16,596 bases of DNA from an uncultured Brevibacterium sp. (GCA_902489185.1 CABTZC010000014.1:1-16596); one strand, 5' to 3'; numbered from the stretch's first letter, positions 1 to 7,532 are shown. Program-made: numbers and translations. Notes: generated by a model not told the origin, from the sequence alone.

Positions 1-56
1 CCCGCACGTTGCACAGCAAGGGTGCACATAACGTGATCGTCAAGGGTGGCGCGCGC
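1..56. repeat. 56-bp inverted copy of internal pdxK sequence
   Basis: Bases 1-56 are the exact reverse complement of 1119-1174, which lie inside pdxK (residues about 160-178). The match stops at base 57. It begins at the very first base of the window, so it may extend further outside. The junction sits in a GC-alternating stretch (GGCGCGCGC) that could provide microhomology. A short inverted copy of nearby sequence at a contig edge is the usual mark of an amplification or assembly chimera; a genuine inverted duplication is the alternative. Protein continuity supports an artefact, since the phosphatase-like frame becomes family-like only after the junction. Confidence 0.9.
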
Positions 57-353
57 ACGGTGCTGGGAGTGTGGGTGTGGCATCAGCACGGCGGACTCCC
101 GCACACCCACCTGGCTGAGCCCGCCCAGGCGGTGCTGGAACAGGTAGAAGCGCCAGACCTCGTCGTCGCCGATCACGGGTGGGCAGGGGCTGCCGGAAGC
201 GCCGGCATCCGCACCGTAGGATTCGCGGACTGCAATGACCCAGCGCTCTTTGTGGCCCAAGCTCAAGAGCAGGTCGAGGTGTGTGTTCCACTGGACGATA
301 ACGTTCCGCCACACCTGTATGGACCGCTCATCGCACACGTGTGTCGTGATTAA
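3..353 (+). CDS. C-terminal part of phosphatase-like protein (5'-truncated, chimeric edge)
   Basis: An open frame runs from the window edge to TAA at 351-353. Codons before base 57 belong to the inverted pdxK copy, so only about the last 98 residues are native. These include DLVVADHGWAG, TVGFADCNDPALF and VPLDDNVPPHLYGPL. From memory they match the C-terminus of a conserved actinobacterial protein of about 260 residues usually annotated simply as phosphatase; I know of no defined substrate. No genuine start is visible: the first in-frame start codon (TTG at 9) lies inside the foreign segment. The next gene, rpmE2, begins 142 bp downstream on the same strand, and no strong terminator is seen between them. 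Coding status is fairly sure, the family name is recall, and the function is unknown. Confidence 0.6.
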   Translation, partial: RTLHSKGAHNVIVKGGARTVLGVWVWHQHGGLPHTHLAEPAQAVLEQVEAPDLVVADHGWAGAAGSAGIRTVGFADCNDPALFVAQAQEQVEVCVPLDDNVPPHLYGPLIAHVCRD

Positions 354-449
354 CGCGCCACGTGGCTGTTCGATGTGGAACTGGGCGCACATTCGGGTAT
401 AGTTGGTTGCTGGCGTTTTACGCGTCAGCCATAAGAATTTGAGCACTGG

Positions 450-465
450 CGGGCAACCCGGTTGC
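450..465 (+). promoter_or_regulatory. overlapping hairpins in rpmE2 leader
   Basis: Two short hairpins share bases upstream of rpmE2. CGGG (450-453) can pair with CCCG (457-460). GCAAC (453-457) can pair with GTTGC (461-465). They cannot form together, which is the geometry of a small switch, but the stems are only 4-5 bp and may be chance. A TATAGT at 398-403 is a possible -10 element, with no convincing -35. I see no Zur box, although zinc-free L31 genes are often Zur-controlled in this phylum. Confidence 0.2.
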
Positions 466-495
466 ATCAGGGCTCTCGAGATTCAAAGGATCATC

Positions 496-753
496 ATGAA
501 AAAAGATATTCACCCGGAATACCGCCCGGTCGTGTTCAACGACCTGGCTTCTGGAACCAAGTTCTTCACGCGCTCGACTGTGAAGACCGAAAAGACCATC
601 GAATGGGAAGACGGTAACACCTACCCACTGGTCGACGTTGAAATTTCTTCGGCTTCGCACCCGTTCTACACCGGTAAGCAGCGCATCCTTGACTCCGCTG
701 GACGCGTTGAGAAGTTCAAGGACCGTTACAAGGGCTTCGGAAAGCGCAAGTAA
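496..753 (+). CDS. rpmE2: 50S ribosomal protein L31 type B (zinc-free paralogue)
   Basis: This 85-residue protein starts at ATG 496 behind AAAGGA (485-490, 5-nt spacer); longer upstream starts lack support. It opens with MKKDIHPEYRPVVFND and carries SASHPFYTGKQ and a basic KDRYKGFGKRK tail, all typical of L31. It contains no cysteine at all, so the CxxC zinc ribbon of type A L31 is absent; that absence and the 85-residue length mark the type B (YkgM/RpmE2) form. L31 sits on the central protuberance of the large subunit and bridges to the small subunit. In many bacteria the zinc-free copy replaces the zinc-binding one under zinc limitation, usually through Zur. No Zur operator is recognisable here, so that regulation is not shown. 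A terminator hairpin follows at 768-795. Confidence 0.95.
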   Translation: MKKDIHPEYRPVVFNDLASGTKFFTRSTVKTEKTIEWEDGNTYPLVDVEISSASHPFYTGKQRILDSAGRVEKFKDRYKGFGKRK

Positions 754-767
754 CACGTATAACAGTA

Positions 768-795
768 ATGGCCGGCACGCTCATGTGCCGGCCAT
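768..795. terminator. bidirectional hairpin terminator between rpmE2 and pdxK
   Basis: A perfect 11-bp stem pairs ATGGCCGGCAC (768-778) with GTGCCGGCCAT (785-795) around a 6-nt loop. It lies in the 68-bp gap between two convergent stop codons. AATTGTTTG follows on the plus strand, and a moderately T-rich stretch follows on the minus strand. Its position suggests it ends both transcripts. The U-tracts are weak, so efficiency is uncertain. Confidence 0.75.
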
Positions 796-821
796 AATTG
801 TTTGCTGAGCTCTTAGGGCTC

Positions 822-1652
822 CTACAGCGTGCGCGCTTCCACGGTGATGCTGTCCGTGGGCTGGGTGCGCCATGCGCAGTGGAGGAGGGAGCGCACGCCG
901 GTCGCGTTCTCAATTGAGGCCGCAATGCCGTGAGCAATTTTTTCTTTCGCCGAGGTCGCCGCGGCTACCAGGTCAAGTCCGGTTGCCAGCCCGGCAGCGA
1001 TCGATGATGCGAACGAGCAACCGGCACCGTTGACCAGGTGGTTGTTGACCTTGGTGGTCGACAGTTCGGTGACAGTGGTTCCGTCGAAGATGACATCGAC
1101 CGCGGTTGGCCCGTCGAGGCGCGCGCCACCCTTGACGATCACGTTATGTGCACCCTTGCTGTGCAACGTGCGGGCCGCCTCGACCATGTCTTCTACACTG
1201 TCTAAGGACTCTGCCCCCACCAAGGTGGCTGCTTCTTCGAGGTTGGGGGTAATTACGGTGGCGTGAGGTACAAGCTTGTCCAGGAACAGGTCTTTGAGGT
1301 CCACCATGGTGCCTGCGCCCTTACATACGAGGACCGGGTCAAACACGTATGGGATGTGTGCCTTCTCAATGTGGTCCGCCAGAACCAGCGCGTTGTCAAC
1401 GGAACCCAACATGCCGGATTTGATGACGTCGAAGGAGTGCACGCCCAGTGCCGAGGTGAGCTGACGCGCAACGATGTCTTCAGCCACGAACTCGATTTCG
1501 TGGACGAATTCCTTGTCTGGGTTGAACGTCACGATGCAGGTCTCGACAGTGGAGCCAAAAACTCCGTACTCTTCGAACATTTTGAGGTCTGCGGAAAGTC
1601 CTGCCCCTCCGGAAACATCGAGACCGGCAAATGTGAGCGCGCGGCGTGTCAT
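822..1652 (-). CDS. pdxK: pyridoxal/pyridoxine kinase, ThiD-fold dual-cysteine type
   Basis: This 276-residue ribokinase-fold enzyme starts at ATG (1652-1650) behind AGGAGG (1662-1657). The N-terminal GLDVSGGAGLSADLK (about 10-24) is the substrate-binding signature of the ThiD/PdxK group. DPVLVCKGAG (105-114) and TPNLEEA (135-141) follow, and the anion-hole motif GAGC lies at 209-212. C110 and C212 fall at the positions of the two cysteines (110 and 214) of Gram-positive PdxK, where they engage the pyridoxal aldehyde. The VCKGA and GAGC motifs fit Bacillus PdxK better than true ThiD, so I prefer B6 salvage (pyridoxal to PLP, using ATP) over HMP phosphorylation. The histidine usual before GAGC (THGAGC) is replaced, giving VNGAGC. 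No thiamine gene is nearby. PLP would serve MetY downstream, but no functional link is shown. Confidence 0.75.
   Translation of the reverse strand: MTRRALTFAGLDVSGGAGLSADLKMFEEYGVFGSTVETCIVTFNPDKEFVHEIEFVAEDIVARQLTSALGVHSFDVIKSGMLGSVDNALVLADHIEKAHIPYVFDPVLVCKGAGTMVDLKDLFLDKLVPHATVITPNLEEAATLVGAESLDSVEDMVEAARTLHSKGAHNVIVKGGARLDGPTAVDVIFDGTTVTELSTTKVNNHLVNGAGCSFASSIAAGLATGLDLVAAATSAKEKIAHGIAASIENATGVRSLLHCAWRTQPTDSITVEARTL
1119..1174. repeat. internal partner of the edge inverted repeat
   Basis: This 56-bp stretch within pdxK is copied exactly, in inverted orientation, at bases 1-56. The gene reads through it without disruption, so this is the original and the edge copy is secondary. Confidence 0.9.
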
Positions 1653-1721
1653 AGGTCCTCCTGTGAATGAACGTGTGAATGATTAAGCGAACGTGCAGAT
1701 TCTATATGAGCGGCCGGCGGG

Positions 1722-2189
1722 CTATTTTCCGCCCGGGTACCCCAACTGACGCCATGCTTCGTAGGTGGCGATTGAGGCCGAATTCGCCAGGTTCAAACTA
1801 CGCCTACCTTCCAGCATGGGAATGCGGACGGCCAGGTCCACGTGCGGGTCTTCTGCGACCTCGGCGGGCAACCCCGTGGACTCTTTTCCGAACAGAAGAA
1901 CGTCGTCGGAGGTGTACTCCACGGTGTCGAAAGTCTGTGTGGTGTGCGTGGTAAACGCGATGACGCGCTTGTGCCCGAGCTCCTCCCACAGGTGCTCGAT
2001 TGTGGGGTGAACGGTGACGTGCGCCAAATCGTGATAGTCCAGTCCCGCCCGGCGGAGTTTTGCGTCACTGAGGTCGAACCCCAGGGGCTCAACAAGGTGC
2101 AGATGCGCGCCTGTGACGGCCGCTAAACGTATGGCGTTTCCGGTGTTGCCGGGAATTTCGGGGGTGTGGAACACGATCTGAATGGGCAT
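1722..2189 (-). CDS. trmL: tRNA (cytidine/uridine-2'-O-)-methyltransferase TrmL
   Basis: This 155-residue SPOUT-class methyltransferase is the usual length for TrmL. It starts at ATG (2189-2187) behind an AGGA element with a 7-nt spacer. Visible motifs are NTGNAIRLAA near the N-terminus, LHLVEPLGF, LRRAGLDYH, LLFGKESTGLP and the C-terminal RSLNLANSASIATYEAWRQ, which forms the trefoil-knot SAM site. TrmL works as a cytosolic dimer and transfers a methyl group from SAM to the 2'-O of wobble nucleotide 34 in tRNA-Leu isoacceptors. The gene is divergent from imuA'; its upstream region contains the LexA box, so damage-linked control is possible but unproven. pdxK follows 69 bp downstream on the same strand, and no clear terminator separates them. 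Confidence 0.93.
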   Translation of the reverse strand: MPIQIVFHTPEIPGNTGNAIRLAAVTGAHLHLVEPLGFDLSDAKLRRAGLDYHDLAHVTVHPTIEHLWEELGHKRVIAFTTHTTQTFDTVEYTSDDVLLFGKESTGLPAEVAEDPHVDLAVRIPMLEGRRSLNLANSASIATYEAWRQLGYPGGK

Positions 2190-2220
2190 GGTGCAATCCT
2201 AGTCGGGTTACCGGCAAACC

Positions 2221-2249
2221 TTGCATATGTCGAACATGTGTTCGATAAT
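2221..2249 (+). promoter_or_regulatory. SOS promoter of imuA'-imuB-dnaE2 with embedded LexA box
   Basis: TTGCAT (2221-2226) and GATAAT (2244-2249) are spaced by exactly 17 bp and form a good sigma-70-type promoter. TCGAACATGTGTTCGA (2230-2245) lies across the spacer. Its half-sites are perfect inverted copies matching the actinobacterial LexA consensus TCGAAC-N4-GTTCGA. Bound LexA would cover the promoter, so the cassette should be induced by DNA damage. The predicted start point, 6-8 nt after the -10, falls on GTG 2256, the proposed imuA' start. Confidence 0.9.
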
Positions 2250-2255
2250 GTTTGT

Positions 2256-2891
2256 GTGTCTGCTCTGCGTGATTTCGATAAGCTCCGCAGCCTACCGGGC
2301 GTGCGTACCGCGGGGGACCTGGCTGCGTCACGGCCGGTGTTCCCCGTGCCCGGTGCGCTGTCTTCGGTCCTTTCCCGAGGTGGTTTGCGGCGCGGCGACA
2401 TCACTCAGATTGTGGGGACGCATGGATTTTCTGTTGCTCTGGCGGTCGTGTCGAAGGCAACGCAGGAGCGCCAGTGGTGCGCCAGCCTTGGGGTGGGCGT
2501 TCCCGCGGTTGCGGCCCTGGGGGATTTTGACGTTGCGCTGGACCATTTTGTCAATGTTGCCGTTGAGCCGGGGGACCGCGTGCAAGCCCTGTCGATTCTG
2601 ATCGACACGTTTGCCATCGTCATTACACAGCCGGTGCAGTTGAGCCCGGGGCAACGGTCTCGCCTGCACAGCAAAGTGCGCGAAAAGAACATGGCACTGA
2701 TTGTTCTGCGCGACTTTCTCCACGCGGGGGAGAAGCTCACTGTGTCTGAACCGCGGTGGGAAGGGCTCGACCACGGGTCTGGTCATCTCAGTAGCTATTC
2801 GGTGCGCGTGACGAACCCTGCCGCGGGGAGTACACGCATCGAACTACCTGGCGCGGAACAGGTGTCTTCGCAGGTGATTCGTCTTGTCTGA
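2256..2891 (+). CDS. imuA': ImuA', RecA-like mutasome accessory protein
   Basis: This protein is 211 residues from GTG 2256. The frame is open upstream to GTG 2166, but that extension would cross the -35, LexA box and -10, so it cannot be in the mRNA. No Shine-Dalgarno precedes 2256 and the predicted transcription start coincides with it, so translation is probably leaderless. The core SVLSRGGLRRGDITQIVG resembles the RecA-fold ImuA/ImuA' family. The nucleotide-binding loop is degenerate (VGTHGFSVAL rather than GxxxxGKT), as expected for ImuA', which has lost RecA activity. In mycobacteria ImuA' binds ImuB and is essential for DnaE2-dependent induced mutagenesis. The stop overlaps the TTG start of imuB by 8 bp. 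Identification rests on weak sequence similarity plus very strong gene order. Confidence 0.85.
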   Translation: MSALRDFDKLRSLPGVRTAGDLAASRPVFPVPGALSSVLSRGGLRRGDITQIVGTHGFSVALAVVSKATQERQWCASLGVGVPAVAALGDFDVALDHFVNVAVEPGDRVQALSILIDTFAIVITQPVQLSPGQRSRLHSKVREKNMALIVLRDFLHAGEKLTVSEPRWEGLDHGSGHLSSYSVRVTNPAAGSTRIELPGAEQVSSQVIRLV

Positions 2892-4434
2892 AGGTGCACG
2901 CACACTCGTCCTCACCGTTCCCGACTGGCCGGCGCTTGCCGTTACGCTCCGTGAAGACATCAACGTGAGCGAACCCGTCATGGTTGTGCGGGCAGGCGTT
3001 GTGTATTCGGCGAACGCGAGCGCCAGAAAACACGGTGTTGTACGTGGAATGAACACGCGGAGTGCGCAATTGCGGTGCCCACACGCGCATGTGTCCCCGT
3101 TCGACCTGGACCGTGACCACCAAGAGTTCGCGGCTGCCGTGACTGTTCTGGACCACATCGTGGCGCGGTTTAGTCTGTTTCACCCCGGAACGGTCACGAT
3201 CCCCATCTCTTCCCTTGAACGCACATATGAAAACGAAGAGCCTGCCGTGCATGATCTGCTGACGGAACTCATCGATGCAACCGGGTGGGAAGTTTTCGCC
3301 GGGATTGCTGACACCCCGTTCGCCGCCCTTTTGGCAGCAGACTCGCAAACCCGTGTCGAACCGGGTGGGACGGGGAAGTTTCTAGCGCCGTTGAGTGTGG
3401 ATCGGTTGCGGCTTGTTGACCCCCGGTTCACTCCGCTCACCGTTCTTCTGCACCGCTTAGGAATTGACCGGTTGGGCCAGTTAGCGGCTCTGCCACGCAC
3501 CCAGGTCTACACCCGGTTTGGGGAAACAGGTGCGCGTGCGTGGCTTCTTGCCTCCGGGCACACCTATGAACTTCCGCGGGAACATGTGCGATCCCGTGAC
3601 TTTACCGTGAGCGTGCCTGTTGAACCGCCCACGGGCAGGCTCGACATCATTTCGTTTAAGGCCCGCGAACTGGCCACCGACTTTATTGAGCGCATTCGAG
3701 AAGCTGGACTGGTCTGTACACATGTGCGCATCGTGTTGCACGCATCCAGCGACACCTATGAACGCACATGGCACTTAGATACGCTCACCGAAACCACGCT
3801 GGCCGACCGTGTGCGCTGGCAAACTGCAGGATGGCAAGGAGGGTCGCACACAGATAGAACCCCGCATGCAGAAGACAGCGAAGACAGTGGTGACGGCGTG
3901 CAACGCATCGAGTTCTACGCACAAGAACTCGTCGCCCCCTTACGCGCCCAGTCGAACCTGTTTGCCCCACACACCGACGACGTCAGCGCCGCACTCGAAC
4001 GTATCCAAGGACTCTTCGGAATCGACGCAGTGAACGTCCCAGCCCTGCAGGGAGGGCGATCACCCGAAGAAACGAACCTGTGGACCCCCTGGAGGCACAG
4101 CACTGAACCCACCCGCGACCCCCAGGCGCCGTGGCCCGGAGCCTTGCCGCCGCCTCGGCCCACTTTGGTAGAAAACACGCCCGTAGACCTGCTCAACGAA
4201 TACGGTGAGCCGGTTGTTGCCAGACCCGCCGGGCTGGACAGTACCCCGCGGGTTCTCCGCACCCGGGAGGGCACGCAGGCTGTTGCCAACTTTTCTTCCG
4301 CCTGGCCCGTAGACACGCAGTGGTGGGATAAACACCAGTACCACGTGCGGTGTCAGGTTGTGACCGAAGCCGGTGAAGCGTACGTGCTGTGCAAAGAGGC
4401 CGGGCAGTGGGCCATCGTGGGGAGGTATGCGTGA
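2884..4434 (+). CDS. imuB: ImuB, catalytically dead Y-family polymerase scaffold
   Basis: This 516-residue protein starts at TTG 2884, inside the imuA' end, behind AGGTGA (2872-2877, 6-nt spacer). It opens TLVLTVPDWPALAV, as ImuB proteins do, where active Y-family polymerases have the first catalytic aspartate. The SIDE catalytic region is replaced by TIPISSLERTYE, so both acidic sites are lost. A helix-hairpin-helix region lies near residues 190-225 (LGIDRLGQLAALP) and a little-finger-like region follows. QSNLF at 356-360 fits the beta-clamp binding pentapeptide. ImuB links ImuA', DnaE2 and the clamp at stalled forks and contributes no polymerase activity. The acidic DSEDSGDG tract near 325 looks like a linker. 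Stop TGA (4432-4434) shares one base with the dnaE2 ATG, so the two genes are translationally coupled. Confidence 0.93.
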   Translation: MSEGARTLVLTVPDWPALAVTLREDINVSEPVMVVRAGVVYSANASARKHGVVRGMNTRSAQLRCPHAHVSPFDLDRDHQEFAAAVTVLDHIVARFSLFHPGTVTIPISSLERTYENEEPAVHDLLTELIDATGWEVFAGIADTPFAALLAADSQTRVEPGGTGKFLAPLSVDRLRLVDPRFTPLTVLLHRLGIDRLGQLAALPRTQVYTRFGETGARAWLLASGHTYELPREHVRSRDFTVSVPVEPPTGRLDIISFKARELATDFIERIREAGLVCTHVRIVLHASSDTYERTWHLDTLTETTLADRVRWQTAGWQGGSHTDRTPHAEDSEDSGDGVQRIEFYAQELVAPLRAQSNLFAPHTDDVSAALERIQGLFGIDAVNVPALQGGRSPEETNLWTPWRHSTEPTRDPQAPWPGALPPPRPTLVENTPVDLLNEYGEPVVARPAGLDSTPRVLRTREGTQAVANFSSAWPVDTQWWDKHQYHVRCQVVTEAGEAYVLCKEAGQWAIVGRYA

Positions 4435-7400
4435 TGTATGCCGAACTTCACGCGCATTCGAACTTCTCATTCCTCGACGGGGCCTCAGATCCGGAAGAAC
4501 TTGTCCACGCGGCACACGCGGCGGGCCTGTCCGCCTTGGCTTTGACCGATCACAACGGCCTGTACGGTGCCGTGCGTTTTGCGCAAGAAGCCCAGCGCGT
4601 GGGAATGCCCACTGTTTTCGGGGCGGAACTCTCCGTGGGGCTCACGCACAAAATCCCGGGGCAAAAAGACCCGCAGGCCACCCACCTTCTAGTGCTTGCC
4701 CGCAGCGTCGACGGGTACCGGCAACTGTCACGCGCAATCTCTCAGGGGTATGAACACGGCGAGAAGAACCGCCCGGTTTTCCACCTCGAAGAACTCGCCG
4801 CTTTAGACCCCGACTGGTACATCCTCACAGGGTGCCGCAAAGGGCCACTCATTCCCCACCTCGGCGACCCTGACGGGGGCATCAGCGCACTCCGTGGTCT
4901 GGCCGAACTGTTTCCAGATCGGGTTGTGGTCGAACTGACCCGCTTTGGATACCCCACTGACGATGCGCGGATTGACCACCTCACCGGTTTAGCCGGCCGC
5001 GCGAACCTTCCCACCGTGGCCACGAACGCGGTTCACTATGCGCACCGGTCGGGATATCGCGGGGCACACGTGCGCGCTGCTATCAGGTCACACGCGTCCT
5101 TGGACGAACTGGCCGGGTGGCTACCGGCCGACGCCACCGCGTATGTTCGCACACCTCATGACATGCGGAAACGTTTTGGTGCTGGGCCGGTGGAAACGGC
5201 CCACCGGATTGGGCAAGAATGTGCGTTTGAGCTGTCGGCTGCCCAAGTGGGACTCCCGCAGGCGCCGGTTCCGCCGGGGCGGGACGCAGATGAACACCTG
5301 CGTGAACTCGTGTACGCGGGGGCTCGGCGCCGGTACGGTGACCGTTCGGAATACCCGCGCGCGTGGGAACAGATCGACACCGAGCTGGCCACGATCACCG
5401 CGATGGGGTTCGCCGGGTACTTCCTCATCGTGGAAGACATTGCCCGGTTTTGCCACACCAACGGTATCTACTGCCAAGGACGCGGGTCGGCCGCGAACTC
5501 AGCAGTGTGCTTTGTCCTGGGTATCACCGCAGTCGACGCGGTGAAGTTCCAGCTTCTCTTCGACCGGTTCTTAAGCCCACAAAGGGCCGGGTACCCGGAT
5601 ATCGATATCGACATCGAATCGGGCCGGCGCGAAGAAGTGATCCAATACGTGTACCGCACATACGGCCGGACACGGGCAGCACAAGTCGCCAACGTCATCA
5701 CATACCGCACAAAATCTGCTGTCCGGGACGCCGCCTCGGCTTTTGGGTACAGCCCCGGCCAGCAGGACGCATTCGCAAAAACTACCCACCGCGGAGCTCT
5801 GTCCCCAGACGCTGACGAACCACCTGACGTACCCGCCCCCGTTCTGGAAGCGGCGCGGGACTTGCACAACTCACCACGTCACCTCGGGATCCACTCCGGA
5901 GGCATGATCCTTGCCGACCGACCCATCTACGACCTCGTGCCCATTGAGCCAGCCGCTATGGAAGGTCGCACCGTCATCCAGTGGGACAAAGACGACTCAG
6001 CCGCCATGAATCTGGTGAAGTTCGACCTGCTGGGACTGGGCATGCTGGAAGCGCTCCGCCACATGAACGAACTGGTCGAAAAGCACACCGGGCACGCGAT
6101 TGACCGGGGGAACATCCCTCAAGAGGACGGCGTGTACGACATGCTGTGCCGTGCCGACGCAGTGGGCGTGTTCCAAGTCGAATCACGTGCCCAGCTGTCG
6201 ACCTTGCCGCGCATGCGACCACGCAACTTCTACGACCTCGTAGTCGAAATCGCCCTGATCCGCCCCGGGCCCATCCAAGGAGAATCCGTCCACCCGTACC
6301 TGCGACGCAGACAAGGCGTCGAACCGGTCACCTACGTCCACCCGGCACTGGAGAACTCCCTGGGCAAAACCTTGGGCGTGCCCCTGTTCCAAGAACAGCT
6401 CATGCAGATCGCGATCGACGTCGCAGGGTTCTCCGGCGCAGACGCTGACGAACTCAGGCGTGCCATGGGCGCGCGCCGTTCTGTCCGCACCATGGCAGCG
6501 CTTGAAGAACGTTTCCACCGAGGGTGTGCCGCCCGAGGAGTCGAACCCGCTGTAGCACGCGAAATTTTTGGCAAGATCGCCGCCTTCGCCGACTACGGAT
6601 TCCCCGAATCCCACGCCCTGAGCTTTGCGAACCTGGTGTACGAGTCCGCGTGGTTCAAATACCGGCACCACGCGGCATTCACGGCGGCACTTCTGCGCAG
6701 CCAACCCATGGGGTTCTACTCGCCCCAATCGCTCATCACCGATGCGCGACGGCACGGCGTGAACATCCGCGGCGTCGACATCAACCTTTCCCACGCAGAT
6801 GCGGACCTCGAACCCGACCCCCAGTCCGTGGGCGGGTTCGCCATCCGGCTGGGGCTCACCTCGGTCAAGGGGATCAGCGCCGAGGTGGCAACCCAGGTGG
6901 TTACGCACCGCACCCGTCCGTATGCCTCGATTGAAGACCTCGCGTGCCGGACGGGAATTCCCTCCGACGCGCTGGAGGCCCTTGCCACGGCAGGCGCATA
7001 TGAAAGTTTCGGTGTTGACCGCAGGCAAGCGCTCTGGATCGCCGGCTCGCTGGCAGGTGCCGGGCCAGACACACTGCCGGGCACCTCGGCGGTCATGGAA
7101 GCCCCCACACTTCCCCTCATGACCGAATTCGACACCACACTTGCCGAACTCTTTTCCACCGGAATCACCGTAGACGGGTACCCAACCGAACACCTGCGTG
7201 CGGCCCTGAACGCACGCGGACTGGCCTCGACGCGAGACGTTATGAACGCGCAGGCAGGAGCCCGGATCACGGTCGCCGGAATCGTGACGCACCGGCAACG
7301 CCCCAAAACCCCCACCGGTGTGACGTTCTTTAACATCGAAGACGAATTCGGAATGCTCAATGTCGTGTGCTCACCGGGACTCATGAAACGCTTCGCACCC

Positions 7401-7532
7401 GTGTCCTACACCCGATCCACCGTCACCGTGACAGGGACGGTCCAACGGGCCGGCGAAGTCGTGAGCCTATACGCCCAAAAAATCACCGCACTCGACGTGC
7501 AAATCCCAACGTCAGCGCGGAACTTCCGGTGA
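4434..7532 (+). CDS. dnaE2: error-prone DNA polymerase DnaE2 (ImuC)
   Basis: This 1032-residue C-family polymerase starts at ATG 4434 behind GGAGG (4421-4425, 8-nt spacer). GTG 4431, one codon earlier, is an equally possible start; longer extensions lie inside imuB. An N-terminal PHP domain opens with LHAHSNFSFLDGAS. The palm shows QGRGSAANSAVCFVLG, then PDIDIDIESGRRE with acidic residues D389 and D391, and VKFDLLGL with D531; together these fit the catalytic triad. A helix-hairpin-helix region and a C-terminal OB fold (ITVAGIVTHRQRPKTPTGVT) follow. The C-terminal part of replicative DnaE1 is absent, as usual for DnaE2. It carries out mutagenic translesion synthesis recruited by ImuB. It is last in the SOS operon; no convincing terminator follows. 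Confidence 0.96.
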   Translation: MYAELHAHSNFSFLDGASDPEELVHAAHAAGLSALALTDHNGLYGAVRFAQEAQRVGMPTVFGAELSVGLTHKIPGQKDPQATHLLVLARSVDGYRQLSRAISQGYEHGEKNRPVFHLEELAALDPDWYILTGCRKGPLIPHLGDPDGGISALRGLAELFPDRVVVELTRFGYPTDDARIDHLTGLAGRANLPTVATNAVHYAHRSGYRGAHVRAAIRSHASLDELAGWLPADATAYVRTPHDMRKRFGAGPVETAHRIGQECAFELSAAQVGLPQAPVPPGRDADEHLRELVYAGARRRYGDRSEYPRAWEQIDTELATITAMGFAGYFLIVEDIARFCHTNGIYCQGRGSAANSAVCFVLGITAVDAVKFQLLFDRFLSPQRAGYPDIDIDIESGRREEVIQYVYRTYGRTRAAQVANVITYRTKSAVRDAASAFGYSPGQQDAFAKTTHRGALSPDADEPPDVPAPVLEAARDLHNSPRHLGIHSGGMILADRPIYDLVPIEPAAMEGRTVIQWDKDDSAAMNLVKFDLLGLGMLEALRHMNELVEKHTGHAIDRGNIPQEDGVYDMLCRADAVGVFQVESRAQLSTLPRMRPRNFYDLVVEIALIRPGPIQGESVHPYLRRRQGVEPVTYVHPALENSLGKTLGVPLFQEQLMQIAIDVAGFSGADADELRRAMGARRSVRTMAALEERFHRGCAARGVEPAVAREIFGKIAAFADYGFPESHALSFANLVYESAWFKYRHHAAFTAALLRSQPMGFYSPQSLITDARRHGVNIRGVDINLSHADADLEPDPQSVGGFAIRLGLTSVKGISAEVATQVVTHRTRPYASIEDLACRTGIPSDALEALATAGAYESFGVDRRQALWIAGSLAGAGPDTLPGTSAVMEAPTLPLMTEFDTTLAELFSTGITVDGYPTEHLRAALNARGLASTRDVMNAQAGARITVAGIVTHRQRPKTPTGVTFFNIEDEFGMLNVVCSPGLMKRFAPVSYTRSTVTVTGTVQRAGEVVSLYAQKITALDVQIPTSARNFR

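Noticed and set aside
354..495. Zur operator before rpmE2
   Set aside because: Searched by eye for a TGAAAAT-type or AT-rich palindrome; none is present.
1653..1721. Terminator between trmL and pdxK
   Set aside because: The GC-rich stretch near 1710-1724 holds short self-complementary bits (CGGCCG) but no extended stem followed by a U-tract.
2166..2255. Upstream extension of imuA' to GTG 2166
   Set aside because: It would cross the -35, LexA box and -10 and run over the trmL start; its residues look unlike the family.
6183..7298. 371-codon open frame antisense to dnaE2
   Set aside because: Composition-driven shadow of a strong DnaE2 coding frame; low-complexity Arg/Gly/Val-rich translation with no recognisable motif.
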